Of a stretch of 64,000 bases of DNA, positions 7,801-18,122 are shown one piece after another. Under the pieces are notes generated by a model. That model did not search any database and was not told where the DNA came from. It saw nothing but the letters and a program-made list of their open reading frames with translations. A program made the translations under genes and the position numbers. How positions within the stretch are numbered: position 1 is the first letter of the stretch; every line of letters starts with the position of its first letter. This stretch comes from Paenibacillus sp. EZ-K15 (lineage in GTDB: Bacteria > Bacillota > Bacilli > Paenibacillales > Paenibacillaceae), in the NCBI RefSeq assembly GCF_002573715.1, contig NZ_PDHM01000016.1, positions 847,266 to 911,265 of the forward strand, written 5' to 3'.

Positions 7801-10800
7801 TTAAGCAAGCTTGCTTGCCGCAAGCACAGCACTGATTTTTTGGCTTGCTCCGTCTTCGACCAGCGCGCGAATAATCGCCATATAATCATCCGCCAGTGCC
7901 CGGACGTTCTCTTCTCGGAACAAACTTGTCGCATATTCCATCGCAAAGCGGATCCTGCCGTCCCGCTCCACCGCTTCAAGCGTCAAATCGAATTTGCTGA
8001 CGCCCGGATCGAACTCCTTGGGGTCGAATTCAATGCCGCCCGAACGGTAAGCGACGCGATCGATATTTTGCAAAATAAACATCGTATCGAATAGCGGATT
8101 GCGGCTGCGGTCCTGTTCGATTCCCAGTTTTTGCACCAAATCCTCGAACGGGTAATTCTGGTGCTCCAGCGCTCGCAGCACATCCTCATGCAGCTCGGAC
8201 AAATAATCGCCAACGGTCCGGTACGATTCCGGGAAGCTGCGAATCGCGACCGTATTGACAAACATCCCGATCAGCCCTTCCAGCTCGGCATAATTGCGGC
8301 CCGCTACTGGCGTGCCGATAATGATATCCTCCTCACCGCTCCATTCGCTCAGCAGCATCGAATAAGCTCCGAGCAGCACCGTATACAACGTCGTGCCGCG
8401 CTCGCGCGCAAACGCCTTGATCTTGAGCGTCAGATCCTCATCCAGCATGAAGTTGATCAGACCTCCCTCGAAGTTTTGCAGTTCCGGCCTTGGCAAGGCT
8501 GTCTTGAGCTCCACCGTCGGCAGCTCCCCTTCGAACGCCTCCAGCCAGTATCGCTCATGCTCCATATAGGCCTCGCTGCCGATTTGTTCTTCTTGCCATA
8601 CCGCGTAATCCCGGTACTGGATATCAAGCTCCGGCAGCTCGCCGCCGCCGTACAAAGTGGTTAGTTCCTGCAGCAGGACACTGACGGAGACCCCGTCGGT
8701 AATAATATGATGAAAGTCCAGCAGCAACAGATGGCGCTCCTCGCTAAGCGGAATTAATCCGGCCCGGAACAGCGGGAGACTGCCGAGATCAAACGGACGG
8801 ATAAAGCGCTCCATCAGCCCGCTGATGCCGCCGAACAATCCTTCGTCTCCGCCTTCCGCGAGCAGCTTGCCTGCCGCCATTCTCAGCTTGGCGCCCCGCT
8901 CCAGCGTAAATACCGGCTCTGCATGCACGCGCTGGCGGAACTCGTCCTCCTCGTGATGAAACGTCGTTCTGAGCGATTCATGGCGGCGTATCATCGCAAG
9001 GAAAGCTTCCTCCAGCCGCTCCACATCGAGCTTGCCTTGCATATGCACGGCGAACGGCACATGGTACATCGTTGCCTCGCCCGAGATCAGCCCCATCATA
9101 AATTGGCGGCGCTGCGCTCTTGACATCGGGTAATACTCCCGCTCCGGCTGCTTCGGAATTCGCATGGCCGCCACGGTTCCACTAGTATCCAGATGGGCCG
9201 CTAAACCTTCAAGCGTAGGATTCATGAAAATATCGCGCAGCGGCATTTGGATGCCAAAACGTTCCGCAATGCGGCTGACCATGCCTGCCGCCTTCAGGGA
9301 ATGCCCGCCCAGCTCGAAAAAGCTATCCTTGGCGCTGATCGCATCCGTACCGAGCAGCTCCTTCCAAATCTCCGCCAGCTTGCGTTCGGTATCCGTCGAC
9401 AGCTGAACAAGCTCGCGTATGCCAGCGTCGGCTGGTCCCGGAGCCGGCAGCTCCCTTCTGTCGATTTTGCCCGTTGGCGTAAGCGGAATCGCATCCAGAA
9501 CGACCATGAAGGCCGGAACCATATAAGAAGGCAGCTTGTCCCCGAGATATTCGCGCAGCTGCGCGGTCAATCGGCCGGATGGCGTGGCGCCGTCTTGCTC
9601 CGCATCTGCTGCTGCGACGTTCTGCATGACGACATACGCGCAAAGCGCATATTCCCCCTCCTCTTCCTGAAACGCGGTGACGACCGTTTCCTTCACCTGC
9701 TCATGGCGAAGCAGCAACTGCTCAATTTCACCGATTTCAATCCGGTGACCCCTGATTTTCACCTGGTAATCGCGGCGTCCCGCATAGGCAAACTCCCCAT
9801 TTTCAAGCCTGCGCCCAAGGTCGCCGGTGCGATACATGCGTTCGCCCGGAGCATACGGATTCGGCACAAAAGCGACATCCCATTCGGGATGGCTGAGATA
9901 CCCACGCCCGACGCCCGGCCCGCCGATACAAATTTCGCCCGTCACGCCAGTCGGCTGCAGCTTCAGTCCTTCGTCAAGCACCATCATGACGGAACCTTCG
10001 ATCGGCGTACCGATCGAAATCTCCTCGCCTTCGGTCACTTCCCGGATCGAGGTCCACACCGTCGTCTCCGTCGGACCGTACAAATTAAACAATCTGGCTC
10101 CGGTAGCGGCGCGCAGCCTGCCGACCACATCGGTCGTCAGCGGCTCCGCCCCGATCATCAATATGCGCAGCTTTTGCAAACCATCCGTTTCGCCTCGCTG
10201 ATTCATCCACCATTTGAAGCGCGACGGCGTAATTTGCAGCACATCGACGCTGTGCGCGTCGATCAGGTCTTGCAGCAAGGCGGCGTCGCCCCGTTCCTCT
10301 TCGCTCGCGAGTACAATCCGCATACCAAGCGTAAGCGGAAGCAGATTTTCAACGACAAAAATATCAAAGGAGACCGATGCCATCGCCAGGAGGCTCTGGC
10401 CCTTCTCAAACGGAATGCGGTCTCGGAAGCCTCCGATGAAATGCGCCAGCCCGCGATGCTCGATCATCACTCCTTTGGGACGCCCGGTCGAGCCCGACGT
10501 ATACAGCACATACGCCAAATGGTCCGGCTTATGGACTAACTCCGGATTGCCACTGTCCGCCGCATACAGCTCCGGATCGTCCAGATACCACTCGGCAACG
10601 GCTCTCGTTACGACTCCTGCATATGCTTTTTCCGTCAGCAGAAGCGCTTCGCCGCAATCCTCAAGCATCCAGTCGATCCTCTCTTTCGGATAAGCGGGAT
10701 CAATGGCGACATATGCGCCTCCGGCTTTCAGAACACCCAAAATGGCGACAAGCAGCAGCGGGCTACGGGACGCCATCAGCGCGACAATGCGCTCGGGCCC

Positions 10801-13800
10801 CACACCCTTCGCCCGCAAGGAATGGGCAAGCCGATTCGCGCGTTCGTTCAGCTCGGCGTACGTCACCGTCTCCGTGCCGAATTGAATCGCCGCCGCATCC
10901 GGCGTGCGCGCCGCCTGGCGCTCCACCTCCTGCACAAACCCCGTCCATTCCGCCGCGGCTTGCGAGGAAGCCGTCGCATCTCCTTGCTGGTCTGTCGTGT
11001 CTTTCTCGGCTCGAGTTTCCATCCTACCATTGCTCCCCTCTCTGCTAGCGGCCTGTACCGGCATGCCTCCTCCGGTCAACAGTGCCAGCAATTGCTCCCG
11101 CTCGCTTTCACTCATCAGCTCAAGCTCGCCGACCGTGCGACCCTGCGATCTGCACATCTCCCGTACGAGTACGGTATAGCTCTCCGCCATGCGGTGCGCG
11201 GTTTCCTCATGAAACAAATCCGTTGCGTACTCCAGTTGAAGCTCGATTTCCTCTTCCCGCTCCACCGCTTCCAGTGTCAGGTCGAACTTGCTTGTCCCCG
11301 TCTCGAACGGCATTTCGCCAAAGACGAGGCCGCCAGCTTCCATCACCGCCCGGTCCATATTTTGCAAGACAAACATAACGTCAAACAAAGGATTGCGGCT
11401 TCTGTCCCTATCCGCCTTCAGCTCTTCGACCAGCTCCTCGAATGGATACGTCTGGCGCGAAAGCGCCTCTACGACATGATTATGCAGCTCCGCCACATAG
11501 GCCCTTACCGTCTTGTCTCTTTCCGGCCTGATCCGCAGTGCCAGCGTGTTGACGAACATGCCGATCATGCCATGTGTATCGGCATGCTCCCTGCCGGCGG
11601 CGGGGGTGCCCACAATCACTTCGGCCTGCCCGCTGTATTTGGCCAGCATCGCGGCAAAAGCGCCCAGCAGCACCGTATACAGCGTCGTCTTGGCTTCCCG
11701 CGCCAGCTTTCGCACTTCAGCCGTTGTCCGCGCGTCGAGACGGAACGAATAGCGGCGGCCCTTATAGCTCGGCAGTGACGGTCGCGGCCGATCGGTCGGC
11801 AGCTCCAGCACAGAAAGCTTGCCTTCGAAGATTTCCATCCAGTACCGCTCATGCTCCGCATAAGCGGCATTTGTAAATCCGGCTTCCTGCCACAGCGCAT
11901 AATCGCTGTATTGCACCCGCAGCTCCGGCAGCGCTTGTCCGGCATACAGCTGCGACAGCTCATTTACCAGCAAACCGGAGGATACGCCGTCCGTAATAAT
12001 GTGATGAGCATCCAGCAGCAGCAGATGATCATCCTCATTCAGTCGCAGCAGCCCCGCCCGCAGCAGAGGCAGCTTGTCCAGATGGAACGAGTGCTGAAAG
12101 ACTTCCATTAGCCTCGTCACCTTGGCGCCGTCAGGTGGTGCTCCTTGCAGCGCTTCGTCACCGGTCAACGCTGCGGAGTCCAGCACTTCCAGCTTGAACG
12201 CATACGGCGGATGAACCATTTGCCTGAACTCGTCCTTAGTCATATGGAAGGTCGTCCGCAAGCTTTCGTGGCGGCTGATCAGCGCCGTAAACGCGTCTTC
12301 CAGCCTCGCCGCATCCAGCCTGCCCTGCAAGCGGAGCGCGAACGGCACATGATACATGGTGGCGTCTCCGGCCAGCATCTGCATCATATATTGGCGGCGC
12401 TGGGCGCGCGACATCGGATACCACTCGCGGCGTTCCGCCTTCGGAATCGGCTCGGCCGCCGCATCGGCGCCGTCTTGCTCCTTCAGCCAGGCGGCTATTT
12501 CCGCAATGGAGGTAAGCTCGAATATCAGGCTGAGTGGAACCAGGACGCCCGTCGCCTGCTGCAGCTTGCCCGCAAGCACGGCAGCCTTCAAGGATTGGCC
12601 ACCAACCTCGAAAAATTCGTCGTGAATACCGATTGGCCCGGGCGTATCGCCCAGCACTTCCTCCCAAATGGCGGCGACGCGCTCTTCTATCCCGTCTCGT
12701 GGCAGCTCCGGCTTTCCTCGCTCCCGTAGCCCGAAGTCCGGCTCCGGCAAGGCGCGCCGATCCACTTTCCCGTTCGGCGTCAGAGGTATCGCGTCAATCG
12801 CCGCGATATAGGCCGGAATCATCGCCTCCGGCAGCTTGTGTTTCAGCTTTCTTCGCCATTCCCGCGAAGGGAGCTTGTCCGAAGCGACCACATATGCGCA
12901 CAGCTCCTTGTCGCCGCTTGCCTGCTCGCGGATGACCACAACCGCATCCTCCACCTCGGGAAGGGAGATCAATTGCGAGTGAACTTCGTTCATTTCAATC
13001 CGCACGCCTCTGATTTTCACCTGTTGGTCGACCCGGTCCACGTACATCGCGTTGCCGTCCGGCAACCACTTTGCGATATCGCCGGTTCGATACATGAAGC
13101 GGCCCTCATGGTACGGATGCGGCAAAAAGCGCTCGGCTGTCATATCCGGCTTGTTCACATAACCGTCGGCAAGGCCGCTGCCGGCAATATACAGCTCCCC
13201 GGCTACACCGATAGGAGCAAGCTGGTCGCCATAGCCGAATATATAAATTTCGACGTTGTGCATCGGTCCGCCAATCGGCACATAGTCGCCGCGGTAAACG
13301 CCCGGCTTGTATACGTACATATTGGAGCAAACCGTCGCCTCCGTCGGGCCGTAGCCGTTAATAATCCGAATCACGGGATTAAGCTTCGTATACAGCTCCA
13401 GCGTTTCATCTTGAATTGGCTCTACCCCAACGAGCATTTTGTCTAGCGTAATCGCGGAAGTCGATGGCTCCAGCAGCCGCGCAACCTCTTTCAGCAAAGA
13501 CGGCGGCAAATAAGCGAATGTAATCCGCTCTTCCGCAATTACCTCGACAATTCGCCGCGAATCAAGCAATTTCGGCTCCGGGTAAAGCACCGTGCAAGCA
13601 CCGAACATAAGCGGCATAAACAGCTCCGCTACGCTAACGTCAAACGAAATACTGGTCAGGCTGAGGCATCTGTCCCTCTTGCCGTATTGCCCGCCGAATA
13701 GCGCCCTGAGCGAATGTCCGAAATTGTAAAAGCTGCGGTGCGGCACAATGACGCCCTTCGGCTGACCCGTAGAACCGGAGGTATAGATGACATACATCGG

Positions 13801-16800
13801 ATCAGCGGCGTCCTGCGGCCATGCGGCGACGGCATCGTCTCCGCCGGAGAACAGCGTCTCATCCGCAATGTCCAGCACCTGCAAGGTGGCCGGTACGACG
13901 GTCGCAGATCCGGAACGCGCGCCGTCCGCGAATACCAGCTCCGCGCCGCTGTCCTCCAGCATGTAGCGGATGCGCTCCTCGGGATAATGCGGATCTATAG
14001 GCAGATAAGCGCCTCCTGCTTTCATAACGGCGAGCATAGCGGTCAGCATGGGGATGGAGCGCTCCGCCATGATGCCGACTACGCTGCCGCGTCCCACACC
14101 TTTGGCGTGCAAGGTTCGCGCCAGCGCATCGGTGCGGCGATCCAGCTCCCGATAGGTCAAGGATTCACCGCCGCAAGATACGGCCGGCAGGTGGGGAACG
14201 GCCGCCGCCTGTTCCTTGAAGCAATCATGCAGACAACGCGGCGGCGGAAAGTCCGCTTCGCGTCTCCCCAACGCCTGCATGTGCAGGCGCTCCTCCTCCG
14301 TCAGCATCTCCGCTTCGCCGAGCGAGTCGTCGGGACGGAGCGTCACGCTGCGCAGCAGCTGCACATAATGCCGCATGAACCGCTCGGCTGTCGCGCGGCG
14401 AAACAAATCGGTATTATATTCAACGACTAGCCGCAATTCCTCACCACTCTCAACAGCCTGAATCATTAAATCGTATTTGGCCGTGCCATGCTCAAAGCGC
14501 TGGTGGCGATACGACAATCCCTCCGAAGAAGCGTTAGGAATACCCAGGTTTTGCATGATAAACATCGTGTCAAACAGTGGACTCCGGCTGGCGTCCCTTC
14601 TGTCCATCCATTGCGCGATTTCCTCGAATGGATAATCGGCGTGGGCGTAAGCCCCGGTCGTCATCTCTTTCACTTCGGACAAAAAGGTTCTGAACGGCTT
14701 GTCCGCGCGCGGATAAGCGCGCAGCGCCAACGTGCCGGTGAACATGCCCGCGATCGATTCCAGCTCCCGCCTATTCCGTCCCGCAATCGGCGTGCCGACG
14801 GCAATGTCCTCGGCCCCTGTATAGTGGGCGAGGAAAGTGTAATACGCCGATAGCAGCACCATAAACGGAGTTGCGCCCGATTCGGCCGCGAGGCTGCGCA
14901 CAGCCGCCGTCAAACCGGCCTCGACGTACACGTCGAACGTTTCACCACGATTGCCTTTGACGGGCGGCCGCGGGGAATCGGTCGGAAGCGCAAGCGTCGG
15001 CCAGTCTCCCCGGCATTGCTCGCGCCAATACCGTTCGGCGTTCCCAGAGAGCGGCCTGCTCTCCTGCCATACCGCATAATCCTTGTATTGCAGCGGCAGC
15101 GGTGACAACGAACCGCCCTGATATAAAGTCATCAGGTCGGACAAAAGAATGCCCGCCGACATGCCATCGGATGCAATATGATGCATATCAAGAAACAGCA
15201 CATGGCGTTCCGGCCCCAGCGTCAGCAAAGCTGCGCGGAGCAGCGGAGCCGTATCGAGCTTGAACGGCCGGAACAAGCTTTGCAGCACGGTGTCCGCTTC
15301 CGCTTCATCGACCTCCATATGATTCAAGCGGAATGAAATGGCGTCGTGAACACGCTGCTTGATCTCTCCGTCGATGACGTGGAAGGTGGTGCGAAGCGTC
15401 TCGTGACGCTCCACGATGGCTTGCAGGACGGCCTCCAGCCGATCTGCATCAATAGCCCCGTCCAAGTGCAACAATTCGGGCAAATTGTAGCTGCGATCAT
15501 CCGGCATCGCCTGCTGTTGCAAATACATGCGTTTTTGCGGCGATGAAACCGGATAATGCTCTTGCAGAGCCACCTTTGGAATCGGCTCCAGCGTATCGCC
15601 GAGCAAAGAGTCGGACGCTTGGCCGGTCAACGACCCGACATGCACTCTGGTTACTCTTGATCCGCCAACACCTCCAGCCTCCGCTCGCCCGTCACGAGTA
15701 CCGCCCGCCATTTTCACGTCAAAGGTGCCGGCTACCGCTTGCCCGCCGTTCGCCTCTTCCTCGCCGATTCCAACGCCTGCCCCTTGTCTATCAAACCCAA
15801 TGTTTGTTCTTTGCGCTGCCACCGCACCGCTCTCCCTGAGACGCTGCTCGATCAGCGCTGTGAACGAAGGCAGATCCGCATATCCCAGCAAATCCGCCGC
15901 CTGAATGCGGACGCCCACAAGTTCGCTGACCCGGTTTACTATTTTGAGCGCAATAATGGAATCTCCGCCCAGCTCATAAAACCCGGCATTCGCAGGCAAT
16001 TCGTCATAACCCAGTAGCTCTCCCCAAACATCTGCGACATGCTGCTCCCATTCCAGGCGGGAGCGCTGCCCGGTTAACGCAACGCCGCGGCGGCGTTGAC
16101 TCGTCATCCCGCCGCTCCGCTGAAGCACGGCCTGCCATCTGGCAAACGTCTCGTTCATTTCTTGCGCAAGCTCCTCGGGAATATCTCCACCGAGCGAATA
16201 TCCGCTCCAGGCCGCAAATGGCATATGAAGCGCTGCTCCAGCCCGTGTCTCCTCCACCCAGCAACGATGAGCATCGAACGGATACGTCGGAAGCGGCAGC
16301 CGATGGCGGCGTTGTCCCCGAAAGATCGCCTTCCAGTCAATCTCATATCCGCCCACGTAACGTTGGCCCAGCTCCAGCGCTTCTAATTCCCGTTCGTTTG
16401 AACTTGGTTGCTGCCTCATATTCCCCACCGGCGCTGAATTGACTGTCCCGAAGAGGACGTTAGGCAGCGCCAGGCCGGTAAGGTTGCTTTCGGCTGCGGC
16501 TTGCAGGGTCAGGGCAAGCTCTTCCCAGCCGCTTACCGCAATCGCCAGGCGATACCGATGGGCTCCCCGGCCGACGGCCAATGTATAGCAAAGGTCGGCC
16601 ATGCTGCGACTTTCATCGCCGCGGTGCTGCAGAGCCCAGTCCCGTATCAGCAGCACGAGCCGCTCTAGCGCCGTCATGCTGTGCGCGGACAAGCAGATCA
16701 GCTCCACTCTGTCCGAGCGATCCGATGGCATCCCGGCGGGAGCCTCCTCCAGCACAACATGGCAATTGGTCCCGCTCATGCCGAACGCGCTTACTCCGCA

Positions 16801-18108
16801 TCTTCTTACTTCACCGTCCGTCTCCCATGGCGTCAATTCGTCATTGACATAAACGGGCGAATCCACAAACGGAATGTTGCGGTTCGGCGAGCGGTAATGA
16901 AGCGTTGGCGGAAGCTGCTTGTGGACAAGCGACAGGATCGCCTTGAACAGTCCTGCAATGCCGGCGGCATGGTCGAGATGGCCGATATTTGTTTTCAGCG
17001 AGCCGATGGCGCAAAATTGTCGTTTATCGGTATATCTCCGGAAGGCGCGCGTCAGCCCCTCGATTTCGATCGGGTCGCCAAGCGGGGTTCCCGTGCCGTG
17101 CGCCTCCATATACGTCACCGTTTCGGGATCAATGTCCGCATCCTGCCAGGCTCGCGCGATGACATCCTCCTGCGCGAGGGCGTTCGGAGCGGTAATGCCG
17201 ACCGAGCTGCCGTCCTGATTCATCGCGCTGCCTTTAATGACGGCATAAATATGGTCTCCGTCCTCCTGCGCGCGGGACAGCGGCTTCAATAGCAGCGCAA
17301 ACACGCCGTCACCAATGCCTGTTCCATCCGCCGAGTCGTCGAACGTTCTGGCCCGGTTGTCGCTTGACTCGATGCCAAGCCGTATGCCGGTATCCAGCGG
17401 CAGCACGTTAATTTTGACGCTGCCGGCAATCGCTGCCTCGCATTCGCCGCTGCGAATCGATTGGCATGCCAGATGGACCGCTACCAGCGAGGAGGAGCAG
17501 GCGGTGTCCACGCTGATCGCCGGTCCGCGCAAATTAAGCAAATACGAAATCCGGCTCGGTATCATGGAGCTCAGATTGCCAGGCGCCGCCATGGACAAGG
17601 CGTCCGGGTCCAGCGCTTCGATGATTCGCTTGTAATCATGCAGCGTGTCCCCGTTATAGCCGATAAAGACGCCGGTACGCGAACCATGCAGCGCATCTCC
17701 GCCGTACCCCGCATTCTCAAGCGCGCCCCAGGCCGTCTGCAGGAACAATCGCTGCGCCGGACTCATCAGCGAGGCTTCCTTAGGCGAAAGCCGGAAAAAA
17801 GAATAATCAAAACCTGAAATATCTTCGAAATACGCCCCGTCAAAAAAGGAAACGGAGCCGTATTGCGCCTCCATGCGGCGCAAATACGGCTTCAATTCCT
17901 CCTTGCGGGAATCCGGAAACCCGCCTACCAGGTCCTTGCCGCTCCGCAGAAGCTCCCAGAAGGCCTCGTGCGATTCCGCGCGCGGCAGCTTGGCGGATAT
18001 CCCGACAATCGCAATATCCTTGAGGGAAACATTGGAGACGGAGCCCCCGCTCCGCCCCTTCCGCCCGGATGTGTCTTTATTGGTATCCAGCAAATCCAGT
18101 TGAAACAT
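7801..18108 (-). CDS. Hybrid PKS-NRPS: KS-ACP-C-A-PCP-C-A-PCP-C
   Basis: A 3435-residue megasynthase. The KS spans about residues 29-455 with DTACSSSL (Cys204), EAHGTGT (His337) and KTNIGH (His377). A KS-to-AT linker follows, but there is no AT, KR or DH. ACP Ser717 is in GGDS. A Gly-rich linker of about 85 residues leads to C (851-1280, HHIASDG), A (about 1300-1800), PCP (GGQSLKAA), C (HHIITDG), A (about 2400-2890), PCP (GGHSLKAA) and a final C (about 3010-3425, HHIITDG). Specificity codes read by eye: the first A is DVAYLGGVCK, which I cannot assign; the second is DIVQMGLVWK, close to glycine codes. The module should extend by one malonate, left as a beta-ketone, then X and Gly. The protein ends in a complete C domain without thioesterase or reductase. 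It starts 14 bases after the CPBP gene. Confidence 0.95.
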   Translation of the reverse strand: MFQLDLLDTNKDTSGRKGRSGGSVSNVSLKDIAIVGISAKLPRAESHEAFWELLRSGKDLVGGFPDSRKEELKPYLRRMEAQYGSVSFFDGAYFEDISGFDYSFFRLSPKEASLMSPAQRLFLQTAWGALENAGYGGDALHGSRTGVFIGYNGDTLHDYKRIIEALDPDALSMAAPGNLSSMIPSRISYLLNLRGPAISVDTACSSSLVAVHLACQSIRSGECEAAIAGSVKINVLPLDTGIRLGIESSDNRARTFDDSADGTGIGDGVFALLLKPLSRAQEDGDHIYAVIKGSAMNQDGSSVGITAPNALAQEDVIARAWQDADIDPETVTYMEAHGTGTPLGDPIEIEGLTRAFRRYTDKRQFCAIGSLKTNIGHLDHAAGIAGLFKAILSLVHKQLPPTLHYRSPNRNIPFVDSPVYVNDELTPWETDGEVRRCGVSAFGMSGTNCHVVLEEAPAGMPSDRSDRVELICLSAHSMTALERLVLLIRDWALQHRGDESRSMADLCYTLAVGRGAHRYRLAIAVSGWEELALTLQAAAESNLTGLALPNVLFGTVNSAPVGNMRQQPSSNERELEALELGQRYVGGYEIDWKAIFRGQRRHRLPLPTYPFDAHRCWVEETRAGAALHMPFAAWSGYSLGGDIPEELAQEMNETFARWQAVLQRSGGMTSQRRRGVALTGQRSRLEWEQHVADVWGELLGYDELPANAGFYELGGDSIIALKIVNRVSELVGVRIQAADLLGYADLPSFTALIEQRLRESGAVAAQRTNIGFDRQGAGVGIGEEEANGGQAVAGTFDVKMAGGTRDGRAEAGGVGGSRVTRVHVGSLTGQASDSLLGDTLEPIPKVALQEHYPVSSPQKRMYLQQQAMPDDRSYNLPELLHLDGAIDADRLEAVLQAIVERHETLRTTFHVIDGEIKQRVHDAISFRLNHMEVDEAEADTVLQSLFRPFKLDTAPLLRAALLTLGPERHVLFLDMHHIASDGMSAGILLSDLMTLYQGGSLSPLPLQYKDYAVWQESRPLSGNAERYWREQCRGDWPTLALPTDSPRPPVKGNRGETFDVYVEAGLTAAVRSLAAESGATPFMVLLSAYYTFLAHYTGAEDIAVGTPIAGRNRRELESIAGMFTGTLALRAYPRADKPFRTFLSEVKEMTTGAYAHADYPFEEIAQWMDRRDASRSPLFDTMFIMQNLGIPNASSEGLSYRHQRFEHGTAKYDLMIQAVESGEELRLVVEYNTDLFRRATAERFMRHYVQLLRSVTLRPDDSLGEAEMLTEEERLHMQALGRREADFPPPRCLHDCFKEQAAAVPHLPAVSCGGESLTYRELDRRTDALARTLHAKGVGRGSVVGIMAERSIPMLTAMLAVMKAGGAYLPIDPHYPEERIRYMLEDSGAELVFADGARSGSATVVPATLQVLDIADETLFSGGDDAVAAWPQDAADPMYVIYTSGSTGQPKGVIVPHRSFYNFGHSLRALFGGQYGKRDRCLSLTSISFDVSVAELFMPLMFGACTVLYPEPKLLDSRRIVEVIAEERITFAYLPPSLLKEVARLLEPSTSAITLDKMLVGVEPIQDETLELYTKLNPVIRIINGYGPTEATVCSNMYVYKPGVYRGDYVPIGGPMHNVEIYIFGYGDQLAPIGVAGELYIAGSGLADGYVNKPDMTAERFLPHPYHEGRFMYRTGDIAKWLPDGNAMYVDRVDQQVKIRGVRIEMNEVHSQLISLPEVEDAVVVIREQASGDKELCAYVVASDKLPSREWRRKLKHKLPEAMIPAYIAAIDAIPLTPNGKVDRRALPEPDFGLRERGKPELPRDGIEERVAAIWEEVLGDTPGPIGIHDEFFEVGGQSLKAAVLAGKLQQATGVLVPLSLIFELTSIAEIAAWLKEQDGADAAAEPIPKAERREWYPMSRAQRRQYMMQMLAGDATMYHVPFALRLQGRLDAARLEDAFTALISRHESLRTTFHMTKDEFRQMVHPPYAFKLEVLDSAALTGDEALQGAPPDGAKVTRLMEVFQHSFHLDKLPLLRAGLLRLNEDDHLLLLDAHHIITDGVSSGLLVNELSQLYAGQALPELRVQYSDYALWQEAGFTNAAYAEHERYWMEIFEGKLSVLELPTDRPRPSLPSYKGRRYSFRLDARTTAEVRKLAREAKTTLYTVLLGAFAAMLAKYSGQAEVIVGTPAAGREHADTHGMIGMFVNTLALRIRPERDKTVRAYVAELHNHVVEALSRQTYPFEELVEELKADRDRSRNPLFDVMFVLQNMDRAVMEAGGLVFGEMPFETGTSKFDLTLEAVEREEEIELQLEYATDLFHEETAHRMAESYTVLVREMCRSQGRTVGELELMSESEREQLLALLTGGGMPVQAASREGSNGRMETRAEKDTTDQQGDATASSQAAAEWTGFVQEVERQAARTPDAAAIQFGTETVTYAELNERANRLAHSLRAKGVGPERIVALMASRSPLLLVAILGVLKAGGAYVAIDPAYPKERIDWMLEDCGEALLLTEKAYAGVVTRAVAEWYLDDPELYAADSGNPELVHKPDHLAYVLYTSGSTGRPKGVMIEHRGLAHFIGGFRDRIPFEKGQSLLAMASVSFDIFVVENLLPLTLGMRIVLASEEERGDAALLQDLIDAHSVDVLQITPSRFKWWMNQRGETDGLQKLRILMIGAEPLTTDVVGRLRAATGARLFNLYGPTETTVWTSIREVTEGEEISIGTPIEGSVMMVLDEGLKLQPTGVTGEICIGGPGVGRGYLSHPEWDVAFVPNPYAPGERMYRTGDLGRRLENGEFAYAGRRDYQVKIRGHRIEIGEIEQLLLRHEQVKETVVTAFQEEEGEYALCAYVVMQNVAAADAEQDGATPSGRLTAQLREYLGDKLPSYMVPAFMVVLDAIPLTPTGKIDRRELPAPGPADAGIRELVQLSTDTERKLAEIWKELLGTDAISAKDSFFELGGHSLKAAGMVSRIAERFGIQMPLRDIFMNPTLEGLAAHLDTSGTVAAMRIPKQPEREYYPMSRAQRRQFMMGLISGEATMYHVPFAVHMQGKLDVERLEEAFLAMIRRHESLRTTFHHEEDEFRQRVHAEPVFTLERGAKLRMAAGKLLAEGGDEGLFGGISGLMERFIRPFDLGSLPLFRAGLIPLSEERHLLLLDFHHIITDGVSVSVLLQELTTLYGGGELPELDIQYRDYAVWQEEQIGSEAYMEHERYWLEAFEGELPTVELKTALPRPELQNFEGGLINFMLDEDLTLKIKAFARERGTTLYTVLLGAYSMLLSEWSGEEDIIIGTPVAGRNYAELEGLIGMFVNTVAIRSFPESYRTVGDYLSELHEDVLRALEHQNYPFEDLVQKLGIEQDRSRNPLFDTMFILQNIDRVAYRSGGIEFDPKEFDPGVSKFDLTLEAVERDGRIRFAMEYATSLFREENVRALADDYMAIIRALVEDGASQKISAVLAASKLA

Positions 18109-18122
18109 GGCACCCTTCCCTC

